From contig CAJYIG010000167.1 in assembly GCA_913774725.1 (NCBI GenBank), positions 1 through 17,314 of the forward strand: DNA of 17,314 nt, read 5' to 3'. The notes beneath the pieces are model-generated. The model had not been told where the DNA came from, searched no databases, and worked only from the letters and a program-made list of their open reading frames with translations. Source of the DNA: an uncultured Curtobacterium sp. (GTDB lineage: Bacteria > Actinomycetota > Actinomycetes > Actinomycetales > Microbacteriaceae). Shown here piece by piece: positions 6,766-16,178 of the stretch (position 1 is the stretch's first letter; each line of letters opens with the position of its first letter). The position numbers and the translations under genes were made by a program.

Positions 6766-7257
6766 TCAGCGCGGGACGACGTCGCGGTGCGCGAGCGGCC
6801 GGACGCACGGGAAGCACACGAGGTCCCCGACCCGGACGTCTCCGGGCAGCAGCACCTCGTGCCCGGCCGTCCCGGTGGTGTTCGTCGCGAGCGTCACCTC
6901 GGCCACGGGAGCGACGCTGCGTCGGCCGATCAGGCGCACCTCGGTGAGCACGGCGCAGTCGGGCACCGCTGCGTCGAGCTCGACGAAGACGACCCCCCAC
7001 GGTCGCCGGACACGGGTGACCGCGGCGACGGTGACGCAGACGTCGGCGGGGTGCCAGTCGCGCGGACGGTACCGCGGGGGTGCCTGCTCCGCGGTGTGCA
7101 CGCACGGGGTCCCGGCCACTGCGGCCAAGCGCTGCATCGACACCGCGCGGACCCGGACGTCGTCGACGGTCGCCTCGGTGCGGGCTGGCCAGACGGTCGG
7201 GTCGAGCGGGTCGGGCAGCGAGGCGCGGAGCGAGGGCAGGATCGACGTGAGGGTCAT
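6766..7257 (-). CDS. Hypothetical protein, 163 residues
   Basis: I do not recognise this protein. Third-position GC is very high throughout and the reading frame is clean, so it is probably a real gene. The sequence has no signal peptide or membrane helix and looks rich in beta strands (WGVVFVELDAAVPDC, AVLTEVRLIG, VAEVTLATN). It has four cysteines (CVHTAE, DVCVTV, PDCAVL and the VCFPCV region holds two more nearby positions) and ends LAHRDVVPR. The ATG at 7257 is the best start; the frame stays open upstream to 7419, but that extension is basic and runs through a hairpin and the ilvA downstream region. There is no Shine-Dalgarno; GATGCT six bases upstream is a weak leaderless -10. It follows ilvA on the same strand with a 167-bp gap, and is convergent to greA. 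Confidence 0.62.
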   Translation of the reverse strand: MTLTSILPSLRASLPDPLDPTVWPARTEATVDDVRVRAVSMQRLAAVAGTPCVHTAEQAPPRYRPRDWHPADVCVTVAAVTRVRRPWGVVFVELDAAVPDCAVLTEVRLIGRRSVAPVAEVTLATNTTGTAGHEVLLPGDVRVGDLVCFPCVRPLAHRDVVPR

Positions 7258-7287
7258 GACGGGAGCATCACGCGCCTCCCGGCCGTC
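7258..7287. repeat. GGGAGGC-family imperfect hairpin upstream of the hypothetical gene
   Basis: GACGGGAG (7258-7265) faces CTCCCG (7276-7281) and CGTC (7284-7287) with a two-base bulge. The sequence resembles one arm pair of the 4257-4304 hairpin. It abuts the start codon at 7257, so it lies in the leader of that gene or in its promoter. Confidence 0.5.
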
Positions 7288-7397
7288 CGCGGTCTCGCTC
7301 ACGCGACCCTGACGCCGGGGCGACGTTCCCGTGCGCCGCGCTGACACCAGCGGTCCGCGGATCGCGTCCGCGTTCGGCGGCGACGGCGTCCCCGACG

Positions 7398-7417
7398 GCA
7401 CCGACGCGCGCCGGTGC
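7398..7417 (-). terminator. Possible weak ilvA terminator
   Basis: GCACCG (7398-7403) pairs with CGGTGC (7412-7417) around an eight-base loop, starting eight bases beyond the ilvA stop. The stem is short and there is no T tract. Confidence 0.3.
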
Positions 7418-7424
7418 ACCCGGG

Positions 7425-8684
7425 TCAGTTCTCGAGCAGTTCCGGGCGGAAGCCGACCTCGTGGAGGCGCTGGATGACCTCCTGCGCGTGCTCCGGACCG
7501 CGGGCCTCGATCGACAGGTCGAGGGCGACCTCGTTGATGACCAGGCCCTGCCCGTGCCGGGTGTGCAGCACCTCGACGACGTTGGCGCCGGCGTCCGAGA
7601 TGACCTGTGCGACGCGGGCGAGCTGGCCCGGGCGGTCGGGCAGCATGATCCGGATGCCGATGTAGCGCGACGCGGCGACGAGACCACGGGTGATGATGCG
7701 CTCCATCATCAGCGGGTCGATGTTCCCGCCGCTCAGCAGCACGACCGTCCGACCGGTGTCGCGGACGGCGCCGGACATGATCGCGGCGACACCGACGGCG
7801 CCGGCGGCCTCGACCACGAGCTTCGCGCGCTCGAGCAGCACGAGCAGGGCGCGGGCCGTGTCGTCGTCCGAGACGGTGACGATGTCGTCGACCAGGTCGC
7901 GGATGATCGGGAAGTTGAGGTCACCGGGTCGGGCGACGGCGATGCCGTCCGAGATCGTCGGCTTCGTCGTGATCGTGACCGGCTCGCCGGCGGTGATCGA
8001 CGACGGGTAGGCCGCCGCGTTCTCCGCCTGCACCCCGATCACCCGGATCGGGCGGCCCAGGCGTTCGGCCATCCCCTTCACCGCGAGGGCGATGCCGGAG
8101 ATGACCCCGCCGCCGCCGATCGGCACGACCACGGTGTCGACGTCCGGCACCTGGTCGATGATCTCGAGACCGAGCGTGCCCTGGCCGGCGATGACGTCGG
8201 GGTGGTCGAAGGGCGGGATGAACACCGCTCCCGTGTGCGCTGCGAAGTCCTTGGCGGCACTCAGTGCCTCTTCCACGGAGTGGCCGCGCAGGACCACGTC
8301 GGCGCCGTAGTGGCGCGTCGCCTGGAGCTTCGGCAGCGCCACCCCCACGGGGGTGAAGATCGTCGCCGGGATGCCGAGCTCGCGGGCCGCCAGGGCGACA
8401 CCCTGCGCGTGGTTGCCGGCGCTCGCTGCGACGACACCGGCCGCGCGCTGCTCGGGGCTCAGCGCGGCCAGGCGGTTGTAGGCACCGCGCACCTTGTACG
8501 CGCCCGTGCGCTGCAGGTTCTCGCACTTCAGGTGCACCGGCGAGCCGAGCAGTTCGGCGAGGAACTGCGAGGTCTCCATCGGGGTGACGCGCGCGACGCC
8601 CGCGATGGTCCGCTGCGCGGCCTCGATGTCCGCCAGCGAGGGGAACGCCGCGGTCTGCTGCTGGGGCACGGAGGTGTCGGTCAC
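7425..8684 (-). CDS. ilvA: Threonine ammonia-lyase (medium form, with C-terminal ACT domain)
   Basis: Deaminates L-threonine to 2-oxobutanoate, the first step to isoleucine. From GTG 8684 it has 419 residues. The fold-type II PLP domain covers about 10-320, with the PLP lysine K64 in RTGAYKVRGA, the SAGNHAQG motif and the phosphate-binding glycines in PIGGGGVISG (190-193). One ThrD-II-type ACT domain covers about 339-419 (PDRPGQLARVAQVISDAGAN), the usual place for amino acid feedback. A longer start at GTG 8714 is open, but 8684 gives the N-terminus MTDTSVPQQQ and has GATGAT six bases upstream, the leaderless geometry seen elsewhere here. The AI-2E transporter gene ends 35 bp before 8714 on the same strand, so co-transcription is possible. 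In Streptomyces, as I recall, ilvA also lies near greA and mca. Confidence 0.94.
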   Translation of the reverse strand: MTDTSVPQQQTAAFPSLADIEAAQRTIAGVARVTPMETSQFLAELLGSPVHLKCENLQRTGAYKVRGAYNRLAALSPEQRAAGVVAASAGNHAQGVALAARELGIPATIFTPVGVALPKLQATRHYGADVVLRGHSVEEALSAAKDFAAHTGAVFIPPFDHPDVIAGQGTLGLEIIDQVPDVDTVVVPIGGGGVISGIALAVKGMAERLGRPIRVIGVQAENAAAYPSSITAGEPVTITTKPTISDGIAVARPGDLNFPIIRDLVDDIVTVSDDDTARALLVLLERAKLVVEAAGAVGVAAIMSGAVRDTGRTVVLLSGGNIDPLMMERIITRGLVAASRYIGIRIMLPDRPGQLARVAQVISDAGANVVEVLHTRHGQGLVINEVALDLSIEARGPEHAQEVIQRLHEVGFRPELLEN

Positions 8685-8696
8685 GGTCCCATCATC
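8685..8696 (-). promoter_or_regulatory. Possible leaderless promoter -10 of ilvA
   Basis: GATGAT (8696-8691) matches the -10 consensus at four of six bases, including A2 and T6, and ends six bases before GTG 8684. It would be refuted if GTG 8714 is the true start. Confidence 0.4.
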
Positions 8697-8749
8697 GTCC
8701 GTCAGGGCCGCCACGGCGAACTCGTGACGATCTGTCGGTGAGCACCCGC

Positions 8750-9988
8750 TCAGCCCGCGGTGCCCCTGGTGGCGGTGGGCTGCTCGTCGCTGCCGGGTGC
8801 CGGGACGCCCTCGGGGTGGCGCTTCCGCCAGCGGCGGCGCTTCTTGGCCTCGACACTCGCGTGGTGGTCACGCTGCTTCGCCTCGAGCACGTGGTCGGAG
8901 TCGAGCCCCTTCCACCGGCCGCTGGCGATCGTCGTCACCATCGAGTTCACGGTCGCGATGAGCGGCACGGCGAAGAACGCTCCGGCGATGCCCGCGAGCC
9001 CGGACGCCGCGGTGACACCGAGCACGACCGCGAGCGGGTGCACCTTGACGGCGCTGCCCATGACCAGGGGCTGGAGGATGTGCCCCTCGACCTGCTGCAC
9101 GACCAGGATCACGCCGAGCATGATGAGCGCGGCGACCCAGCCGTTGAAGATGAGCGCGATGAACACCGCGAGGAAGCCCGTCACGATGGCGCCGACGACG
9201 GGGATGAACGCGCCGAGGAAGACGAACACGGCGATCGGGATGACGAGCGGGAGCTGGAGCGCGGCAGCCCCGATGCCGATGCCAACGGCGTCGACGAAGG
9301 CCACGAAGATCTGCACGCGGATGAAGCTCGTCAGCGTCGTCCACCCGGCGACCCCGGCACCGTCGATGGCCGGCCGGGCCTTCTTCGGGAAGAGTCGGAC
9401 CGTCCAGCGCCAGACGTTCTTGCCGTCGATGAGCAGGAAGATCACCGTGAAGATGACGACGAACAGCCCGGTGAGCAGGTGGGTCAGCGACGAGCCCGCG
9501 CTCGCGACGCCGGACAGGATCGAGCCGGAGTTGCTCGACAGCCAGTCGGTCGCCTGGTTCAGGTAGTTGTTGAGGTCGGACTGACTGATGCCGAGACCGG
9601 AGTTGAGCACGAAGTCCCGGATCGTGTCGTACTGCGAGAGCGTCCGGTCGCGCAGTGAGGGGTAGGCCGCCGCGATCTGGTCGACCACGAGCCAGATGAG
9701 TCCACCGACGGCCGCGAGCCCCCCGACCAGGCTGACCACGACGGCGATCCACTTCGGCACGTGGTGGCGCTGCATCCAGTTCGACAGCGGCACGAGCAGG
9801 GCGGCCACGACGATCCCGATGAGGAACGGGATGAGCACCTCGCTGAAGAGCGTGACGAGGTAGATGAACACCGCGACGACGCCGATGACGACGAGCACGC
9901 GCCACGACCAGGCACCCGCGATCCGCATCCCCGTCGGCACGACCTGCTCGACGACGGGATCCGGATGCGTCTTCTTTCCCCAGGCCAT
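8750..9988 (-). CDS. AI-2E family transporter
   Basis: A 412-residue polytopic membrane protein of the AI-2E transporter (TqsA/YdiK) family. Hydrophobic helices lie at about 30-48, 50-68, 76-98 and 175-198, with a dense group from about 250 to 360. Between helices 3 and 4 is a hydrophilic stretch rich in Asn/Ser (LNNYLNQATDWLSSNSGS). The family hallmark LGAFIPVVGAIVTGFLAVFIAL and the later VQQVEGHILQPLVMGSAV are both clear. The C-terminal tail is strongly basic (KKRRRWRKRHPEG), consistent with a cytoplasmic end. Family members include autoinducer-2 exporters and Na+/H+ antiporters, so the substrate cannot be given. The start ATG 9988 is firm. The gene is divergent from ycaQ. Confidence 0.92.
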   Translation of the reverse strand: MAWGKKTHPDPVVEQVVPTGMRIAGAWSWRVLVVIGVVAVFIYLVTLFSEVLIPFLIGIVVAALLVPLSNWMQRHHVPKWIAVVVSLVGGLAAVGGLIWLVVDQIAAAYPSLRDRTLSQYDTIRDFVLNSGLGISQSDLNNYLNQATDWLSSNSGSILSGVASAGSSLTHLLTGLFVVIFTVIFLLIDGKNVWRWTVRLFPKKARPAIDGAGVAGWTTLTSFIRVQIFVAFVDAVGIGIGAAALQLPLVIPIAVFVFLGAFIPVVGAIVTGFLAVFIALIFNGWVAALIMLGVILVVQQVEGHILQPLVMGSAVKVHPLAVVLGVTAASGLAGIAGAFFAVPLIATVNSMVTTIASGRWKGLDSDHVLEAKQRDHHASVEAKKRRRWRKRHPEGVPAPGSDEQPTATRGTAG

Positions 9989-10000
9989 GCGGCGAGTGTA
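9989..10000 (-). promoter_or_regulatory. Probable leaderless promoter -10 of the AI-2E transporter gene
   Basis: TACACT (10000-9995) ends six bases before ATG 9988. There is no Shine-Dalgarno. Confidence 0.62.
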
Positions 10001-10069
10001 CCGACGGGCACCGGAGCGTGTTCCAGATGCGGCATACGTCCGTCCGACGTCGGTGTCGGCGCGGATCGG

Positions 10070-10081
10070 TAGCGTCGTGCC
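10070..10081 (+). promoter_or_regulatory. Probable leaderless promoter -10 of ycaQ-like gene
   Basis: TAGCGT (10070-10075) ends six bases before ATG 10082. There is no Shine-Dalgarno. Confidence 0.55.
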
Positions 10082-11350
10082 ATGGTCAGGTCCACGCTCT
10101 CCGCCGCCGAGGCCCGCCGCGTCACCCTGGCGGCCCAGGGCTTCGGCGCTCCCGCCCGTGACATCGTCGGTACCCGGACGCTGACGAGCACGATCGGCCG
10201 GCTCGGGCTGCTGCAGATCGACTCGGTGAACGTCTTCGAGCGGAGCCACTACCTGCCGCTCTTCGCCCGCCTCGGGTCCTACGACAAGCCCGCGCTGGAC
10301 CGACTCACGATGCGGCGGGCCGGCCCGTACGCCGAGTACTGGGCGCACGAGGCCGCGTTCCTGCCGCGCGCCGACCTCCCCCTGTTCCGCTGGCGCATGG
10401 ACGCGTACCGCGACCGCGACGCCCGACCGAACCGGATCGCGGGGGTCGAACGCACCGCGGGCGTCCGCCGGGAGCTCCGCGCCCTGCTCGCCGCCGAGGG
10501 TCCCCTGCCCGCGAGCGCCGTCGAGCACGAGGCGAACGTGCGCCGCGGGCCGTGGTGGGGCTGGAGCGACGTGAAGGCGGGGCTCGAGCAGATGTTCCGC
10601 TGGGGCGAGGTCGTCAGCGCCGGCCGCGCCGGGTTCGAGCGCGTGTACGCCCTGCCCGACCAGGTGCTGCCGCCGGGAACGCTCGAGGGCGCTCCGGACC
10701 GGCACACCGCCGTCACGGAGCTGGTCCGGCGCGCCGCACGCGCGTCCGGTGTCGGGACCCGCGCGGACCTCGCCGACTACTTCCGACTGCGCGCGGACGA
10801 CACCGCTGCCGCGATCGCCGAGCTCGAGGAGCGCGGCGAGGTCGTTCCGGTCCGCGTGGAGGGGTGGCGCGACCGCGCGTGGATGCACGTCGACGCCCGG
10901 GTCCCGCGGCGGGTGACGGCCGACGCGGTGCTCAGTCCGTTCGACCCGGTCGTGTGGTTCCGTCGCCGCGCGGAGCGCATGTACGACTTCCACTACCGGA
11001 TCGAGATCTACACGCCGGCGCCGAAGCGGGTGTTCGGCTACTACGTGCTGCCCGTGCTGCAGGACGACCGCCTGACCGGACGCGTCGACCTGAAGAGCGA
11101 CCGGCAGCGGGGTGTGCTCCGGGTGCGGACCGCGTGGCAGGAGCCGGGCGAGCACCTGGACGCGGAGCGCCTCGCCGAGACGCTGCGGCGGGCGGCGGCG
11201 TGGCAGGGACTCGACGGTGTCGAGGTCACCGACCGTGGCACCGCGGCCGCAGCGGTCGCCGCGGCGCTCAGGGTCGCGCTCGTTCCGCACGAGGCAGCGG
11301 ACGACGCCGATGCGCCCGAGGCGTCTCCGGGCGACGACGCGGTCGCCTGA
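10082..11350 (+). CDS. YcaQ/AlkX-type winged-helix DNA glycosylase
   Basis: 422 residues of the HTH_42 (winged-helix DNA-binding) family that includes E. coli YcaQ/AlkX and Streptomyces AlkZ, glycosylases that remove alkylated bases and unhook interstrand crosslinks. LLQIDSVNVFERSHYLPLF carries Q45-I46-D47, the Q-x-D form of the catalytic motif found in YcaQ-like proteins, as opposed to Q-x-Q of AlkZ. Further family landmarks are YAEYWAHEAAFLP (83-95), LSPFDPVVWFRRRAERMYDFHYRIEIY and the glycine-led FGYYVLPVL. The C-terminal 25 residues are Ala/Asp-rich and probably disordered. It stands alone, divergent from the AI-2E transporter gene and convergent to htpX. The substrate is inferred from the family only. 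Confidence 0.9.
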   Translation: MVRSTLSAAEARRVTLAAQGFGAPARDIVGTRTLTSTIGRLGLLQIDSVNVFERSHYLPLFARLGSYDKPALDRLTMRRAGPYAEYWAHEAAFLPRADLPLFRWRMDAYRDRDARPNRIAGVERTAGVRRELRALLAAEGPLPASAVEHEANVRRGPWWGWSDVKAGLEQMFRWGEVVSAGRAGFERVYALPDQVLPPGTLEGAPDRHTAVTELVRRAARASGVGTRADLADYFRLRADDTAAAIAELEERGEVVPVRVEGWRDRAWMHVDARVPRRVTADAVLSPFDPVVWFRRRAERMYDFHYRIEIYTPAPKRVFGYYVLPVLQDDRLTGRVDLKSDRQRGVLRVRTAWQEPGEHLDAERLAETLRRAAAWQGLDGVEVTDRGTAAAAVAAALRVALVPHEAADDADAPEASPGDDAVA

Positions 11351-11490
11351 GGCCCGGCCGGGAGGCCCGGTGCACCTCCGCCGCGTAGGCCCGGCCCGGC
11401 CCGGTGGTCGCGCTGGCACGCCGTGCTCGCGAAGCGCGCCGACGCAGGCGAGACGCCGCGATCCGCGCGAGACGCCGCGACTCCTGGGCA
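11351..11490. other. Intergenic region after ycaQ with GC-rich inverted and direct repeats
   Basis: Just after the ycaQ stop there are runs of GGCCCGG and a GGGAGGC copy (near 11360-11370) that can fold with a later GGCCCGG run, a possible terminator. GCGAGACGCCGCGA is repeated directly at 11448-11461 and 11467-11480. GCGAGACG of the second copy (11467-11474) is complementary to CGTCTCGC at 11491-11498. No gene is seen. Confidence 0.5.
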
Positions 11491-11620
11491 CGTCTCGCCG
11501 CGACGAGGCCGTCCCGCACCGACGCCGGCGTCTCGACGCGACGAGGTCGTACGTCCGCACGCCGGCGTCTCGACGCGCACAGGCCGTCTCGCACCGACGC
11601 CGGCGTCTCGACGCCCGTCC
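11491..11620. repeat. Tandem ~38-bp repeat cluster, about 3.5 copies
   Basis: Units begin with CGTCTCG at 11491, 11529, 11566 and 11604, so the spacing is 38, 37 and 38 bp. Shared parts are CGTCTCGACGCGACGAGG at the front and GCACCGACGCCGG at the end. The unit junction makes the perfect 12-bp palindrome GACGCCGGCGTC at 11521-11532 and 11596-11607; the middle junction keeps only ACGCCGGCGT. It fills the gap between the convergent ycaQ and htpX genes right up to the htpX stop. Confidence 0.8.
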
Positions 11621-11621
11621 G

Positions 11622-12521
11622 TCAGAAGCGGTCCAGGCTCCCCCGCAGTCGAGCGACCCGGTCCGGCAGCGGCGGGTGCGTGGAGAACAGCCGGTCCATC
11701 ACACCGGGCCGCATCGGGTCGGCGATCCACAGGTGCGCCATGGACGAGTTCTGCGTGCGGGTCGGTCGCCCGTAGGCCTGGAGCTTCTCGAGCGCACGCG
11801 CGAGGCCCTCGGGGTACCGCGTCGTCATCGCACCCGTGGCGTCCGCGAGGTACTCGCGCTGCCGGGAGACCGCTGCCTGCACCGCTGCGGCCGCGATCGG
11901 CGCGACGAGCACCGCCACGATCCCGGCGATGATCAGGATCGGGTTGCCGCCACCGCCGTTGTCGTTGTTCCGTCCGCGCCCGCTCAACCCGCTGAAGATC
12001 GAGATGCGCAGGAGCACGTCCGCCAGGAACCCGACCGCGACCACCAGGCCGAACACGATCGTCGAGACGCGGATGTCGTAGTTCTTGACGTGTCCGAGCT
12101 CGTGCGCCATGACGCCCTGCAGTTCGCTGTCGTCCATGATCGCCAGCAGCCCGGTCGTCGCCGCGACGATGGCGTGCTCCGGGTCACGGCCGGTGGCGAA
12201 GGCGTTGGGCGCGGGGTCCTCGATGACGAACACCCGGGGCATCGGCATACCGTTCGTGATCGCCAGGTTCTCGACCGTCCGCCAGAGCCGCGGTTCCGTC
12301 GTGCGGTCGATCTCGATGCCGCCCGCGATCGCCGTCGCCTGTCGACCAGCGAGGAAGTACTGGAGCAGCGCGTACCCGAGCGCGACGACGAGGACGATCA
12401 CCCCGACCGAGACGTTGCCCGCGAGGTAGCCGCCCAGGAACCCGAGCGCCCCGACGATGAGCAGGAAGACCAGGATGATGACGACGGTGTTGCGCTTGTT
12501 CCGCGCGATGGCGCTGTACAC
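11622..12521 (-). CDS. htpX: M48 family zinc metalloprotease HtpX-like
   Basis: 299 residues. Two N-terminal helices (about 13-33 and 37-57) anchor it in the membrane. The zinc motif HELGH is at 140-144 and the third ligand is E223 in QREYLADATGA, so the active site is complete. Two more hydrophobic segments lie at about 153-173 and 195-218, separated by a Gly/Asn-rich loop (GRGRNNDNGGGGN). HtpX-type proteases degrade misfolded membrane proteins with the active site facing the cytoplasm. The N-terminus MYSAIARNKRNT fits actinobacterial relatives; the start is GTG 12521 with only a GC-rich weak ribosome site. It lies 22 bp after lemA on the same strand, and the pair is probably one operon; LemA-HtpX pairing is common in bacteria. 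Confidence 0.93.
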   Translation of the reverse strand: MYSAIARNKRNTVVIILVFLLIVGALGFLGGYLAGNVSVGVIVLVVALGYALLQYFLAGRQATAIAGGIEIDRTTEPRLWRTVENLAITNGMPMPRVFVIEDPAPNAFATGRDPEHAIVAATTGLLAIMDDSELQGVMAHELGHVKNYDIRVSTIVFGLVVAVGFLADVLLRISIFSGLSGRGRNNDNGGGGNPILIIAGIVAVLVAPIAAAAVQAAVSRQREYLADATGAMTTRYPEGLARALEKLQAYGRPTRTQNSSMAHLWIADPMRPGVMDRLFSTHPPLPDRVARLRGSLDRF

Positions 12522-12543
12522 GGGTCAGGCCGCCCCGCCGCGG

Positions 12544-13125
12544 TCAGAACTGGACGCGCGGCGGTTCGGCGATCGCCGCGGGTTCTGCCGTCTCGAAGAA
12601 CGACGCCTCGGTGAACCCCTTGCTCTTCGCGAAGGTCGAGTTCGGGAAGACGCGGATCTTGGTGTTCAGCTCGCGCACGCCGCCGTTGTAGAAGCGTCGC
12701 GCGGCCTGGATCTTGTCCTCGGTGTCGACGAGCTCGGACTGCAGCTGCAGGAAGTTCTGGCTCGACTGCAGCTGCGGGTAGCCCTCGGCGACGGCGAACA
12801 CGCTCTTCAGGGCCTTCTGCATGTGCCCTTCGGCCACCGAGGCGCTCGAGGCGTCACCGGCACCGAGCGTCTCGGCCCGGGCACGCGTCACCGACTCGAA
12901 CACGGACTTCTCGTGCGCGGCGTACCCCTTGACGGTGTCGACGATGGTGGGGATGAGGTCTGCGCGGCGCTTCAGCTGGACCGTGATGTCGCTCCACGCC
13001 TCGTCCACGCGCAGCTTCAGCGTGACGAGCGAGTTGTAGGTCACCCAGAGGTAGATCCCGATCACGACGAGCAGGACCACCACCACTCCGACGACGATGA
13101 GCGTCGTGACGAGTCCGGTGTCCAT
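12544..13125 (-). CDS. lemA: LemA family protein
   Basis: 193 residues: a single N-terminal membrane helix (about 6-28, TLIVVGVVVVLLVVIGIYLWV) followed by a helical-bundle LemA domain. The family signature is clear: YNSLVTLKLRVDEAWSDI, then VQLKRRADLIPTIVDTVKGY and AAHEKSVFESVTRAR, and NFLQLQSELVDTEDKIQAARRFYN further on. The role is unknown; LemA proteins often occur with M48 proteases, as here. ATG 13125 is firm because AAAGGAG (13141-13135) stands nine bases upstream. A -10-like TACACT lies at 13209-13204, which would give a leader of about 70 bases. The gene is divergent from the Ig-like protein gene. Confidence 0.93.
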   Translation of the reverse strand: MDTGLVTTLIVVGVVVVLLVVIGIYLWVTYNSLVTLKLRVDEAWSDITVQLKRRADLIPTIVDTVKGYAAHEKSVFESVTRARAETLGAGDASSASVAEGHMQKALKSVFAVAEGYPQLQSSQNFLQLQSELVDTEDKIQAARRFYNGGVRELNTKIRVFPNSTFAKSKGFTEASFFETAEPAAIAEPPRVQF

Positions 13126-13203
13126 CTGGGCGTACTCCTTTGCGCGTCGGGTCCGGCGCGGTGGGACTGCGACCGGTGCGTGGCCGTGTGACGACCGTCC
13201 ACG

Positions 13204-13209
13204 AGTGTA
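13204..13209 (-). promoter_or_regulatory. Possible lemA-htpX promoter -10
   Basis: TACACT on the minus strand, identical to the proposed -10 of the AI-2E transporter gene, about 80 bp before the lemA start. No good -35 is seen. Confidence 0.4.
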
Positions 13210-13347
13210 CCGAGGCGCACCGGGACGACCCGTTCCCGCAGTGTGGTTCACGGGTGATTCCCGAGTGGCGTACACCCGCCGTGCGGTGACCGCTGCGGCA
13301 GGGAGACTGCGGACGCACGTCGTGGGACACATCATCCGGGTGGCGGA

Positions 13348-13374
13348 TTGACCCGGGCCGGATCATCACGTGTG

Positions 13375-13377
<3 letters not shown>
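13348..13377 (+). promoter_or_regulatory. Possible promoter and overlapping palindromic operator of the Ig-like protein gene
   Basis: TTGACC (13348-13353), a 17-base spacer and TGTGAT (13371-13376) make a plausible promoter. The 14-bp palindrome CATCACGTGTGATG (13364-13377) covers the -10, so a repressor bound there would block it. ATCATCCGG (13331-13339) and CCGGATCAT (13358-13366) form a second, near-perfect inverted pair. Confidence 0.45.
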
Positions 13378-15837
<2,460 letters not shown>

Positions 15838-16178
15838 CGGACGCGGACCCGCCGCCCGCACGACCGCCCGGGACACGCGCGGTGGGTCCGTCACGCACCG
15901 CCGCGCTCGACACGCACCTGTCGGCAGCCCCGTGCCGGCCCGCGACGCTCTGCCAGCTCCGTGCACGCCGGACGGGAGGCACGTGACCGGCCCCGCCACG
16001 CGCGTCCCGGTCCACGCCCACCGGGCCGGAGGCGCACGTCGGCCCGCCACGCGCCCGCCGGAGGGGAGGCTCGTCACCAGGCCACCCACGCGCCTCCCGG
16101 CCCACGCATGCCGGAGACGGCGCGCACGACCGGCCCCAGCCTGTCTCCCGGCCGCCAGCCCCGCGCCGCCGGGCCGGA
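15838..16178. other. Intergenic region between the convergent Ig-like and thrE genes; no gene seen
   Basis: These 341 bp hold no credible gene; short open frames in several directions are GC-driven. The last 210 bp contain three diverged copies of a hairpin-like unit, listed separately. Terminators for both neighbours are probably among these hairpins. Confidence 0.55.
15970..16103. repeat. Three diverged GGGAGGC-family hairpin units
   Basis: Units at 15970-16013, 16026-16061 and 16061-16103 share GGAGGC near the left end, a central GTCACC/GTGACC-like part, CCACGCG, and GTCCCGG, CCGCCGG or CTCCCGG on the right. The third pairs GGGAGGC (16064-16070) with GCCTCCC (16092-16098). The first matches the left arm of the 4257-4304 hairpin (GGACGGGAGGC, then CGTG) and its CGCCACG. 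Confidence 0.6.

Noticed and set aside
7461..8741. Plus-strand open frame over ilvA
   Set aside because: Asp/Arg/His-rich shadow of ilvA, which has full PLP and ACT motifs.
9989..11560. N-terminal extension of the AI-2E transporter frame across the ycaQ-like gene
   Set aside because: The frame stays open by chance; the family N-terminus begins at ATG 9988 with a -10 just before it, and the extension is antisense to a clear gene.
11491..11620. CRISPR array
   Set aside because: The units are contiguous tandem repeats without unique spacers between conserved repeats, and no cas gene is nearby.
11112..12614. Plus-strand open frame over the repeat cluster and htpX
   Set aside because: Low-complexity Arg/Asp-rich translation, antisense to htpX with its intact HELGH motif.
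13348..13374. TTG start for the Ig-like protein
   Set aside because: This TTG forms the proposed -35 (TTGACC) and has no ribosome site.
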